The notes under the pieces are model-generated. The model had not been told where the DNA came from. It saw only the letters and a program-made list of their open reading frames with translations, and ran no database searches. A program made the translations under genes and the position numbers. A stretch of DNA of 15,080 nt, from positions 1 to 15,080 of the forward strand of contig CABVDL010000064.1 of assembly GCA_902497035.1 (NCBI GenBank), in the 5' to 3' direction. The stretch comes from an uncultured Prevotella sp. (GTDB lineage: Bacteria > Bacteroidota > Bacteroidia > Bacteroidales > Bacteroidaceae). Shown here piece after piece: positions 7,766 to 15,080 of this stretch. The first letter of the stretch is position 1. Each line of letters starts with the position of its first letter.

Positions 7766-9286
7766 ATGAAAAAGCAGTTATTACATATCTTCCTCCTCCT
7801 GCTGTCGGTTGCGGGCTTCACGGCCTGCAACTCCGACGACAACGCCTTCTCCCTCACCCGGCCGGAGGATGTCATGCAGCTCAAGAGTACGCCTGACACC
7901 GCCATCACGCTGACCGCCGACAAGGCGCAGGAGACGGCCGTGACGTTCACATGGAACGCGGCCTCCAATCTCTCGGGCGATGTGGTCTATTACCTCCAGA
8001 TGGGCATTGACGGGTCGGACACCTACACCACCGACACCATCCGCCTCGCCCCTGACGCACGGTCGTACGCGCTCACCACGGCGCAGCTCAACCGCATGCT
8101 CACCGGCTGGAACGGTGTGGCAGGCACGCCGACCTCTTTCCAGGTGAGGCTCATCGCCATGCAGCCCGAGGCAGCCACCTACCAGCTGCCCGAGACCAGC
8201 ACGCTGACGCTTACCGTCACCCCCTACGACCAGCCCAGAAACGAGCTGTTTATCAGCGGCACGGCCAACCCGGCCGGCAGCAGTCTCGCCGAAGCGGTGA
8301 AGATGGACGCCGGCATGGACGATGGCTACACGTGGACCGGCTTCCTCAATGCCGGCGACTTCAAGCTCACGCCCGACCGCTACTCCGACACGCCGTTCTA
8401 TGGTACTAAGGGCAACGCCTACACCCTCGTCTATGACGAGACGGGCAATGCCGGCGCCGAGCCGCTCCACGTGAGCGAGGACGGCCTCTACACCGTCACG
8501 GCCGACCTTGAGGATATGACCGTCAGCGTGAGCCGCATCAATATAGACGATATCTGGATGGTAGGCTCGGCCATGCCCTACGGATGGAACCTCTCCGACC
8601 TGCAGCCGATGTACAAGCAGGGCGAGGGCGTGTTCGTCTATGAGGGCCCGCTCAACGAGGGTGAGCTTAAGTTCCCCATGCAGAACGCCAACAAGTTTGA
8701 GGTGCCTTACATCATGGCTCCCGAGGCCGGCAAGGACATTATGGGGACGGGTGCCATCGACTACGTCACCACCGCCAATGCCACGATGCATGACTTCAAG
8801 TGGAACGTGCCGGCCGACGGCGACTACCGCGTCACCATCGACATCAACAAGCGCACCATCGACTGCGAGCGCGTTGACCTCTCGGCCCAGTACGCGAAGA
8901 TGCTCGAGGGCGATCGGCTTGCCAAAAACGACATGAAGCTCTACCTCGTCGGCGACGCCACGCCCAACGGATGGGCCATTGCCAACGCCACCTCGCTCCA
9001 CTACAACTATGCCGCCGACCCCAACTGCCTCACGTGGGAGGGCTACCTGAACAAGGGAGAGATCAAGTTCCCATTCATCCGCAGCGACAAGTGGGAGGTG
9101 CCGTTCTACATGGCAGCCACTGCCGGCGAGCATCCCGCCGCCGACGGCAACGAGCTGACGTTCATCGACAACTCCAAGGGCGGCCAGCCCGACCGCAAGT
9201 GGAACATCACCAAGGCCGGCTTCTACCAGATTAAGGTGGATGCTGTCAACCGCAAGGTCTATTTCAATGAGATTACGGGCAAATAA
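7766..9286 (+). CDS. SusE/SusF-like surface glycan-binding lipoprotein with three tandem CBM-like modules
   Basis: A 506-residue lipoprotein (VAGFTAC, Cys21) followed by NSDD, an acidic stretch like the surface-export signal of Bacteroidetes lipoproteins. Residues about 30-150 resemble the SusE N-terminal Ig-like domain (TFTWNAASNLSGDVVYYLQM). Three related modules follow. They begin near 159 (LFISGTANPAG), 262 (IWMVGSAMPYGWN) and 390 (LYLVGDATPNGWA), and each continues to an aromatic Y/W-x-G-x-L-N-x-G-(E/D)-(F/I)-K strand. Such modules in SusE and SusF bind starch through aromatic residues. Modules 2 and 3 keep the GW pair and the KFP(M/F) strand; module 1 lacks the Trp after the Gly and may bind weakly or be structural. 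It has no catalytic domain. Its place after susD is standard. The family call is firm; binding of alpha-glucan is inferred. Confidence 0.88.
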   Translation: MKKQLLHIFLLLLSVAGFTACNSDDNAFSLTRPEDVMQLKSTPDTAITLTADKAQETAVTFTWNAASNLSGDVVYYLQMGIDGSDTYTTDTIRLAPDARSYALTTAQLNRMLTGWNGVAGTPTSFQVRLIAMQPEAATYQLPETSTLTLTVTPYDQPRNELFISGTANPAGSSLAEAVKMDAGMDDGYTWTGFLNAGDFKLTPDRYSDTPFYGTKGNAYTLVYDETGNAGAEPLHVSEDGLYTVTADLEDMTVSVSRINIDDIWMVGSAMPYGWNLSDLQPMYKQGEGVFVYEGPLNEGELKFPMQNANKFEVPYIMAPEAGKDIMGTGAIDYVTTANATMHDFKWNVPADGDYRVTIDINKRTIDCERVDLSAQYAKMLEGDRLAKNDMKLYLVGDATPNGWAIANATSLHYNYAADPNCLTWEGYLNKGEIKFPFIRSDKWEVPFYMAATAGEHPAADGNELTFIDNSKGGQPDRKWNITKAGFYQIKVDAVNRKVYFNEITGK

Positions 9287-9317
9287 TCAAGTAAGAACCT
9301 TTCAAGACGATACGACA

Positions 9318-10820
9318 ATGATACACAGCAAGCAAATAACATTGATGGCCCTGAGCCTCTTTCTCATCCTGTCGGGCTTCGCCAGCTGCAAGCAGACGAG
9401 TGAGGAAACCGGCTGGGAGCTGCCTGCCTCCTACTATGAGAGGGACACGGCCACGGTCAATCCCAATCCCGGCACCGACACCACGGTGCAGAAAATAGCC
9501 CCGCTCTACACCACGGTGTATGAGTATTGCTGGACGCGCGAGCAGGAGAACACCGACCGCTCGCTCAACGAGTCGCAGTGGAAGCAGTGGCTCGACTGGC
9601 AGGCCGCCAACCTGCTGCCCTACGGCTACGATATGATCTGCACCGACGGCTTCATGTCGATGTACTACAACAAGGACGACGACCCCACCAATCCCGACCT
9701 CGGCGGCTACATGACCAGCTACGGCGGCGTCAAGATCAAGGACATCGTGGCCTGGTGCAAGGAGCGTGGCCTGAAGCTGGGAGTCTATGACAATCCGCTC
9801 TGGCTCCACGGTCCCGACGAGACGGCCGTTGTAGGCAACTCGGGCGCAACGTTCAAGGACCTGCACTACAACGACGCCATCGACCACGACAACGTGATGT
9901 ATCCCGACAGGGGCGACGTGTTCAACTGGGTTGTCCCCAGCCACAAGGGGGCGCGCGACTACATCGACGGCTTCTTCAAGTACTACCACGACCTTGGCGT
10001 TGACTTCATCCGCATGGACTTCATGTGTCTCTTCGAGGATGCCAGCGGCGCCGGCGGCATGGCGGGCCGCGGCTATGGCCGCGACGAGTACCGCCTCGCC
10101 CTGAAGTACATCAGCGAGTCGGCCAAGAAGTACGGTGTGTTCACCTCCATCGTGATGCCGAACATGTACAACGACGCCAAGTACGAGAAGAAGTACATGA
10201 ACATGGCGCGCATCGTGGCCGACACCTTCACGGGCGGCTGGGACCACACGTCAGGCCGCCTGCGCGGCCACGTGTACAATGGCTGGCCCACCTGCCACAA
10301 CGAGTTCGACGGCTTCATCCACTGGTCCCACATCACCGGCCGCGGCAAGATGATACCCGACGGCGACTTCATCCGGCTCAACACCTTCAGCAGCGACGAG
10401 GAGCGCATGTCGTCCATCAGCCTTCAGCTCATCGCCGGCGGCCCCGTCTCCATCGCCGACAACCCCATCGACGCTAAGGTGCGCAACTACGACCTCGCCT
10501 CGCTGGTGAAGTTTGCCCAGAACAAGGAGATGCTCGCCCTCAATGCCGACGGCTTCGTGGGTAAGCCGCTCAGCGACGACATGTCCAGTGTCAACAGCCA
10601 GATATGGTACGGACAGATGAAGAACGGCGACTGGGTGGTGGCCCTCTTCAACCGTGAGGGCTCCGCGCAGCAGCGCAGCGTGAGCCTCGCGCAGCTCGGC
10701 ATCACCGGGCAGAAGAAGATGCGCGACCTCTGGCTCCACGAGGATGTGGGCGCGTCCGACGAGATCAGCGTCACGCTGCCCGCCCACGGCTGCAAGGTGT
10801 ACAAACTGACAGACAACTAA
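9318..10820 (+). CDS. GH27-like (clan GH-D) lipoprotein glycosidase
   Basis: A 500-residue lipoprotein (ILSGFASC, Cys24, then KQTSEE). The frame is open from 9240, but that start would overlap the previous gene and bury the signal peptide, so I use the ATG at 9318. The core is a (beta/alpha)8 barrel: YDMICTDGFM, a strand LKLGVYDNPLW (GH27 has GIYSD here), and GVDFIRMDFM with D234 as the likely nucleophile. RIVADTFTGGW matches the GH27 R-x3-D-x4-W acid/base region, making D302 the likely acid/base. The region from PDGDFIRL through LIAGGPVSIADNP to MLALNADGFVGKPL follows the GH27 order, and a C-terminal beta-domain ends RDLWLHEDVG. GH27 covers alpha-galactosidases, N-acetylgalactosaminidases, arabinopyranosidases and isomaltodextranase. 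The Cys pairs of eukaryotic alpha-galactosidases are absent. With a SusB-type GH97 beside it, an alpha-1,6-glucan activity is plausible, but alpha-galactosidase cannot be excluded. Confidence 0.8.
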   Translation: MIHSKQITLMALSLFLILSGFASCKQTSEETGWELPASYYERDTATVNPNPGTDTTVQKIAPLYTTVYEYCWTREQENTDRSLNESQWKQWLDWQAANLLPYGYDMICTDGFMSMYYNKDDDPTNPDLGGYMTSYGGVKIKDIVAWCKERGLKLGVYDNPLWLHGPDETAVVGNSGATFKDLHYNDAIDHDNVMYPDRGDVFNWVVPSHKGARDYIDGFFKYYHDLGVDFIRMDFMCLFEDASGAGGMAGRGYGRDEYRLALKYISESAKKYGVFTSIVMPNMYNDAKYEKKYMNMARIVADTFTGGWDHTSGRLRGHVYNGWPTCHNEFDGFIHWSHITGRGKMIPDGDFIRLNTFSSDEERMSSISLQLIAGGPVSIADNPIDAKVRNYDLASLVKFAQNKEMLALNADGFVGKPLSDDMSSVNSQIWYGQMKNGDWVVALFNREGSAQQRSVSLAQLGITGQKKMRDLWLHEDVGASDEISVTLPAHGCKVYKLTDN

Positions 10821-10857
10821 TTCACACAAGGATAACTATAAGGAAACATTAGCAATT

Positions 10858-12987
10858 ATGAGATCAATTTATTTGATGATTGCTGCGTTGCTCATGCCTC
10901 TGATGGCCGGTGCGCAGACGGTGAAGTCGCCCAACGGCAATGTCGTGGTGAGCTTCTCGCTCACCGGCAACGGCGTGCCGACCTATGAGATGAGCTACAA
11001 GCAGAAACCTGTAATCAAACCCTCACATCTTGGCCTTGAGCTGGCCAAGGAAAAACACGCCAGCAAGGGCTTCGGCGAGACCAGCCTGATGGACGGCTTC
11101 ACTGAGGAAAGCAGCAACCAGTCCACCTTCGACGAGACCTGGAAGCCCGTATGGGGCGAGACCTCCACCATCCGCAACCACTACAACGAGATGGCCGTCA
11201 ACCTCTACCAGAAGTCCAGCAACCGCCACATCGTCATCCGCTTCCGCGTCTATGACTATGGCATGGGCCTGCGCTACGAATTCCCCCAGCAAGGCGACCT
11301 CGGCTTCTTCGTCATCAAGGAGGAGCACACGCAGTTTGCCATGACGGGCGACCACACGGCCTACTGGATACCCGGCGACTACGACACCCAGGAGTATGAG
11401 ACGCAAATCACGCGCCTCTCCGGCATACGCGGGCGCATGGCGTCGGCCGTCACCGGCAACGCCTCGCAGACCACCTTCTCGCCCACCGGCGTGCAGACCT
11501 CGCTGCAGCTCAAGACCGACAACGGCCTCTACATCAACATCCACGAGGCCGCCTGCGTCAACTATCCCACGATGCACCTCAACCTCGACGACAAGAACAT
11601 GGTGTTCGAGTCGTGGCTCACGCCCGACGCCACGGGCATGAAGGGCTTCATGCAGACCCCCTGCAACACGCCGTGGCGCACGGTGCTCGTCAGCGACGAC
11701 GCCCGCGACATGCTCTCGTGCAAGCTCACCCTCAACCTCAACGAGCCGTGCAAGTACACCGACACGTCGTGGATACACCCCATCAAATACTGCGGCATCT
11801 GGTGGGAGATGATTGTGGGCCGCAACGGCTGGAACTACACCAACGACTTCAACAGCGTGCAACTCGGCCAGACCGACTACAGCAAGGCCAGACCCAGCGG
11901 CTCCCATGGCGCCAACAATGCCGACGTGCGCCGCTACATCGACTTCGCCGCCAAGAACCACCTCGACGAGGTGCTTGTCGAGGGATGGAACATCGGCTGG
12001 GAAGACTGGGCTGCCTACCGCAAGGAGGAGATCTTCGACTTCACCACGCCCTATCCCGACTTCGACATCAAGGCCCTCAACGACTATGCCCATTCCAAGG
12101 GCGTCAAGCTCCTCATGCACCACGAGACGGCCTCCAGCGTCAACAGCTATGAGCGCCATCTCGAGGCTGCCTACAGCCTGATGAACAAGTACGGCTACGA
12201 TGCCGTGAAGAGCGGCTACGTGGGCGACATCATCCCCCGTGGCGAGCATCACTACAGCCAGCGGCTCAACAACCACTACCTCTATTGTGTCACCGAGGCC
12301 GCCAAGCACCACATCATGGTCAACGCCCACGAGGCCACGCGCCCCACGGGCCTCTGCCGCACCTATCCCAACCTCGTGGGCAACGAGTCGGCGCGCGGCA
12401 CCGAGTATGAGGCTTTCGCCGGCAATGAGCCCTACCACACCTGCATCCTGCCCTTCACCCGCCTGCAGGGCGGCCCTATGGACTACACCCCGGGCATCTT
12501 TGAGACGCAGCTGAAGAACTGGAGCGGCAACCAGAACTACGTCCACACGACGCTCGTGGGCCAGCTGGCCCTCTACCTCGTGATGTACTCGCCGCTGCAG
12601 ATGGCGGCCGACCTGCCCGAGAACTATGAGAAGTTCGACGACGCTTTCCAGTTTATCCGCGACGTGCCGGTTGACTGGCAGGACAGCAAGTATCTTGAGG
12701 CCGAGCCGGCCAAGTACATCACCGTGGCCCGCAAGGACAAGAAGTCGGACAACTGGTTTGTTGGCGGCAAGTGCGATGCCGACGGCCATACGGCTGTCAT
12801 CCGCCTCGACTTCCTCGACAAGGGCCGCAAGTACAAGATGGACCTCTACGCGGATGCCGCCGATGCCGACTACGAGAAGAACCCCAAGGCCTACCGCATC
12901 ACGCACCGCACAGTGAAGCGCGGCGACAAGATTACGGTCAGGGAAGCCCGCGGTGGCGGCTTCGCCATGAGCCTCTTCGCACAATAA
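10858..12987 (+). CDS. GH97 glycosidase of the SusB (inverting alpha-glucosidase) type
   Basis: A 709-residue protein with an SPI signal (cleavage near AGA-QT), so periplasmic like SusB. It has the three GH97 parts: N-terminal beta-sandwich (about 22-270), barrel (about 280-560, from WWEMIVGRNGWNY) and C-terminal beta-domain (about 615-705, ending GGGFAMSLF). E423 (in HHETASSV), E492 (in NAHEATRP) and E516 (in ARGTEYE) sit 69 and 24 residues apart, the same spacing as E439, E508 and E532 of Bacteroides thetaiotaomicron SusB (numbers from memory). E510 (GNESARG) matches the SusB calcium ligand. Where the retaining GH97b alpha-galactosidases have a nucleophile Asp, this protein reads VKSGYVG, as SusB does. 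It should release terminal alpha-glucose from imported oligosaccharides. Last gene of the operon, followed by a terminator. Confidence 0.93.
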   Translation: MRSIYLMIAALLMPLMAGAQTVKSPNGNVVVSFSLTGNGVPTYEMSYKQKPVIKPSHLGLELAKEKHASKGFGETSLMDGFTEESSNQSTFDETWKPVWGETSTIRNHYNEMAVNLYQKSSNRHIVIRFRVYDYGMGLRYEFPQQGDLGFFVIKEEHTQFAMTGDHTAYWIPGDYDTQEYETQITRLSGIRGRMASAVTGNASQTTFSPTGVQTSLQLKTDNGLYINIHEAACVNYPTMHLNLDDKNMVFESWLTPDATGMKGFMQTPCNTPWRTVLVSDDARDMLSCKLTLNLNEPCKYTDTSWIHPIKYCGIWWEMIVGRNGWNYTNDFNSVQLGQTDYSKARPSGSHGANNADVRRYIDFAAKNHLDEVLVEGWNIGWEDWAAYRKEEIFDFTTPYPDFDIKALNDYAHSKGVKLLMHHETASSVNSYERHLEAAYSLMNKYGYDAVKSGYVGDIIPRGEHHYSQRLNNHYLYCVTEAAKHHIMVNAHEATRPTGLCRTYPNLVGNESARGTEYEAFAGNEPYHTCILPFTRLQGGPMDYTPGIFETQLKNWSGNQNYVHTTLVGQLALYLVMYSPLQMAADLPENYEKFDDAFQFIRDVPVDWQDSKYLEAEPAKYITVARKDKKSDNWFVGGKCDADGHTAVIRLDFLDKGRKYKMDLYADAADADYEKNPKAYRITHRTVKRGDKITVREARGGGFAMSLFAQ

Positions 12988-12995
12988 ATCCTTAC

Positions 12996-13035
12996 GGAGG
13001 GCCGCGCTCCTTTTTGCCGGGCGCGGCTCCCCCTT
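12996..13035 (+). terminator. Intrinsic terminator of the PUL operon
   Basis: A 7-bp perfect GC stem, GCCGCGC (13001-13007) with GCGCGGC (13021-13027), is extended by a partly paired GGAGG and TCCCC and followed by CTTTT and a further T-rich stretch up to about 13050. It starts 9 bp after the GH97 stop codon and separates the PUL from the BspA-like gene. Confidence 0.75.
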
Positions 13036-13072
13036 TTCCAATCTTTTTTATTAACTTATAAAATTTATCACT

Positions 13073-14665
13073 ATGTCAAAATTTTATCTATCATTGTTGG
13101 GCGTGCTGGCATTAGGTGCCACGACGGCCAAGGCCCAGGAATCCCTGGAATGGACGTATGAGTATCATGACGACGGAATGTGGGCCGACATCACAGGTGT
13201 TACCGGTGCCAAGGGCGACATCAAACTCCCCGAGACCACGGTAAAGGACGGCAAGACCTACAATGTTGTTGGAATCAAGGGTGGCGACGGAAAGTCTCCT
13301 TTCTACAACAATAAGGAGATTACCTCGGTGGATCTCGGCTCCACGCTGGCCGCCATCAACGACCATGCCTTCAAGGGCTGCTCCAACCTTGTGTCGGTCA
13401 CCGGCGGCTCGTCGGTCAACTGGATTGGCCCCTGGGCTTTCGAGGGCAGTGGCCTGAAGTATTTCACCTGGCCTAAGGGAATGACGTATGTTGAGGACGG
13501 CACGTTCTACAATTGCCCCAACCTGATTACGGTGGCGTTTCCCCAAGGCTTAGAGAAAATCAACAAGTATGCTTTTCAACACTGCAAGTCGCTGCAGTAT
13601 CTCACGTTGCCCGCGTCGGTGACCCTCGACGACGAAAGACCGCTCGATGACACGCCCAGCATGAGGGAACTCATCTATTTGGGCACCACCACTCCCTTCA
13701 AACAGGGCTGGGTTGACCAGAGCAAGTGCAAGTGCTATATCACCGCTGCCAACACAAAGGAGGGATGGACAGACGTAAACGTTACCTACGACTATCCCAT
13801 CACGTTGTCGACCAACAACAGCGACAAATATGCGTTCGACCACTTCGGCCGTGACTTCGCCGTTGATTTCTCAGGCACCGAGGGACTTTCGGCCTATGTG
13901 GCCTACAACCTCAGCGACGGCCACCTGCTGATGAAGAAGGTGTCGCAGCTTCCTGCCGGTGCCGGTGCATGGCTGATTGGCGAGCAGGGCAAGACCTACA
14001 CGGTGAAAATCCTGGCCTCGGTTGACGACCCTGACTACGGCATTCTGACGGCCAACCTCGACCGCACGGTGACGGGTGACGAGAGTCGCAGCGACATCGT
14101 ATGGGCCGCTCCTGCCGTCACTACCGACAACTATAAGTACAGCACGCTCGTGAGCCAGTATCCCCTCGACTTCACCAACAGCGGACTGAAGGCTTATACC
14201 GCCAAATACGCCAACGACGGCGTGACCTACACCGAGGTGCACAAGGTGCCTGCCAACACTCCCGTCCTGGTCTATGGCGATGAGGCCGGCAAGCAATACA
14301 CCACCGACTTCCTCAAGCAGAGCGACACCCCCGATGACGTGAAAGCCAACGGTCTGAAGGGCAGCGCTACGGAGACCATCGAGTGCAACGGCACGCAGTA
14401 CGGTCTGGGTGTTGTCGACGGTCAGCTGGGTTGGTACAAGATGACAAGCGGCACCCTCGCAGCCGAAAAGGCTTACCTCACCATCACTGCCTCTGGCGCC
14501 AAGTCGTTCTATGCCCTTCCCTCAACCATCGTCACGGGCATCAGCACCGTCAACGCCGCTGCCGCCAAGGCCAACAACGCCTTCTACGACCTCATGGGCC
14601 GTCGCGTCTATGCCCCGCAGCATGGTGTGTTTATCCACAACGGCAAGAAAGTCGTCATAAAGTAA
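13073..14665 (+). CDS. Secreted BspA-like leucine-rich-repeat (LRR_5) surface protein
   Basis: A 530-residue protein with an SPI signal peptide (cleavage near AKA-QE). Residues about 80-190 hold four or five BspA-type LRR_5 units, recognisable by the A/T-F-x-x-C-x-x-L pattern: INDHAFKGCSNLVSV, IGPWAFEGSGLKYF, VEDGTFYNCPNLITV and INKYAFQHCKSLQYL. A long region of about 260 residues (about 235-495) follows, which I cannot assign; its repeated Tyr/Thr-rich strands suggest beta-sandwiches. The last 30 residues (AFYDLMGRRVYAPQ to NGKKVVIK) are the tail common in Prevotella surface proteins and resemble type IX secretion sorting domains, so surface delivery is likely. BspA-type proteins often mediate adhesion, but no ligand can be read here. 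It lies behind a terminator, so it probably has its own promoter in the AT-rich gap 13036-13072, although I see no TAnnTTTG there. Confidence 0.85.
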   Translation: MSKFYLSLLGVLALGATTAKAQESLEWTYEYHDDGMWADITGVTGAKGDIKLPETTVKDGKTYNVVGIKGGDGKSPFYNNKEITSVDLGSTLAAINDHAFKGCSNLVSVTGGSSVNWIGPWAFEGSGLKYFTWPKGMTYVEDGTFYNCPNLITVAFPQGLEKINKYAFQHCKSLQYLTLPASVTLDDERPLDDTPSMRELIYLGTTTPFKQGWVDQSKCKCYITAANTKEGWTDVNVTYDYPITLSTNNSDKYAFDHFGRDFAVDFSGTEGLSAYVAYNLSDGHLLMKKVSQLPAGAGAWLIGEQGKTYTVKILASVDDPDYGILTANLDRTVTGDESRSDIVWAAPAVTTDNYKYSTLVSQYPLDFTNSGLKAYTAKYANDGVTYTEVHKVPANTPVLVYGDEAGKQYTTDFLKQSDTPDDVKANGLKGSATETIECNGTQYGLGVVDGQLGWYKMTSGTLAAEKAYLTITASGAKSFYALPSTIVTGISTVNAAAAKANNAFYDLMGRRVYAPQHGVFIHNGKKVVIK

Positions 14666-14689
14666 CCTGTTGTTAACAAGACAATGACT

Positions 14690-14875
14690 ATGAAGAAATA
14701 CTATCAAGCACCTTCAACGAAAGTTTATTTTGGAGGCTTGGAGACTTCCGACAGCCTCCTCATCACCTCCTCTGAGATAGCCAATCCCGACCAGTCATCA
14801 AACAATACGCTGGATCCCGGCAAAGCCCGCTCCAAGCAGTGGCGGTCTGACGACCCAACAATGATTTGGGAGTAA
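14690..14875 (+). CDS. Small acidic/polar protein behind a surface-protein gene
   Basis: This 61-codon frame starts at the second ATG; the first (14684) adds only Met-Thr. It begins MKKYYQAPSTKVYF, the opening of a recurrent Prevotella small-protein pattern (MKK-aromatic-x-x-P-x-x-x-V), then continues with a Ser/Asn-rich middle (SDSLLITSSEIANPDQSS) and ends DDPTMIWE. It has no signal peptide, membrane segment or known domain. It lies 24 bp after the BspA-like gene and before a strong hairpin, so it is probably co-transcribed with that gene. Its function is unknown; the link to a tail-bearing surface protein could be functional or merely positional. The regular start, good spacing and terminator favour a real gene. 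Confidence 0.6.
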   Translation: MKKYYQAPSTKVYFGGLETSDSLLITSSEIANPDQSSNNTLDPGKARSKQWRSDDPTMIWE

Positions 14876-14881
14876 AATAGT

Positions 14882-14915
14882 TCACCCCCTCCTCCTTGAT
14901 TGGGGGAGGGGGTGA
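14882..14915 (+). terminator. Strong hairpin after the small protein gene
   Basis: A 14-bp stem (14882-14895 with 14902-14915; CACCCCCTCC against GGAGGGGGTG, one T-G wobble) with a 6-nt loop. The sequence after it, TTATAAATAAA, is AT-rich but lacks a clean T run, so it may be an imperfect terminator or a 3'-end stabiliser. A second small hairpin, TGCCGT (14928-14933) with ACGGCA (14940-14945), follows. Confidence 0.6.
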
Positions 14916-14951
14916 TTATAAATAAACTGCCGTAAGAAAACGGCATTATCA

Positions 14952-15080
14952 GGCGCAGCAGATAAAGTTTGTGGAGCTGTGCGTCATCGGTGACAGTGTT
15001 GTACAACATCGGTGACAGTGTTGTGCGTCATCGGTGACAGTGTTGTACATCACCGGTGACAGTGTAGTGGCCGGCCTGGT
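14952..15080 (+). repeat. Dispersed repeat, right copy: leader plus four 22-bp units, cut by the window end
   Basis: It starts GGCGCAGCAGATAAAG at 14952, as the left copy does at 268. Units lie at 14979-15000, 15001-15022, 15023-15044 and 15045-15066, then the GGCCGGCC hairpin unit begins at 15067 and is cut off. The left copy has two CAGTGT-bearing units where this one has four; the extra 44 bp is exactly two periods, as expected for a tandem array that expands or contracts. Confidence 0.85.

Noticed and set aside
9240..9317. Upstream in-frame start for the GH27 gene
   Set aside because: It would overlap the preceding gene and place 26 Arg/Ser-rich residues before an otherwise perfect lipoprotein signal.
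9318..10820. GH66 dextranase or GH31 glucosidase
   Set aside because: The order of motifs (DFIRMDF, RIVADTFTGGW, ALNADGFVGK, RDLW) follows GH27, and I see no GH66 or GH31 signatures.
10858..12987. GH97b-type retaining alpha-galactosidase
   Set aside because: The nucleophile position reads VKSGYVG with no Asp, and all three SusB glutamates are present at SusB spacing.
11023..13041. 672-codon antisense frame opposite the GH97 gene
   Set aside because: It is a by-product of GC-rich codon use in a clear GH97 gene; the translation is a Val/Ala/Gly/His-rich string with no domain. The same applies to 7781-9133 opposite the SusE/F-like gene and 9273-10247 opposite GH27.
14882..14945. tRNA, riboswitch or other structured RNA in the 3' intergenic region
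   Set aside because: Only two simple hairpins are present, with no cloverleaf or known riboswitch core; terminator or 3'-end structure is enough to explain them.

Overview
The window reads as a polysaccharide utilization locus (PUL) from a GC-rich member of the Bacteroidales, probably Prevotellaceae or a close relative. The evidence is the SusC/SusD pair, SPII lipoproteins with acidic residues after the cysteine, Bacteroidetes-type -7 promoter motifs (TAnnTTTG), a BspA-type leucine-rich-repeat protein ending in a Prevotella-like C-terminal tail, and mostly absent Shine-Dalgarno sequences. The genus is an inference.

Layout. 1-765 has no intact gene. It holds the apparent 3' remnant of a minus-strand gene (165-299) and a compound repeat element (268-712) built from 22-bp units arranged as two facing arms. 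766-2421 (minus) encodes a membrane-bound regulator with a TPR sensor part and a cytoplasmic LuxR-like HTH (DUF6377-like). 2422-2730 is the divergent control region, with a -7 motif for each direction and a 9-bp inverted repeat between them. 2731-12987 is one five-gene plus-strand operon with gaps of 29-37 bp: SusC-like porin, SusD-like lipoprotein, SusE/SusF-like glycan-binding lipoprotein, GH27-like lipoprotein glycosidase and SusB-type GH97. A GC-rich hairpin terminator follows. 13073-14665 encodes a secreted BspA-like protein, with a small 61-codon protein 24 bp behind it and a strong hairpin. The window ends in a second copy of the 22-bp repeat element (14952-15080), so the whole locus lies between direct repeats about 14.7 kb apart.

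How the genes work together. SusC/SusD import oligosaccharide, the SusE/F-like protein holds glycan at the surface, the GH27-like lipoprotein probably cuts at the surface, and the periplasmic GH97 removes terminal sugars. The GH97 carries the SusB set of three glutamates at SusB spacing and lacks the GH97b nucleophile aspartate, so an alpha-glucan target is more likely than an alpha-galactoside. No GH13, GH31 or GH66 gene is present. This makes the GH27 enzyme the only endo-acting candidate and raises the possibility of an alpha-1,6-glucan (dextran or isomaltodextrin) locus using an isomaltodextranase-like GH27. That substrate call is inference.
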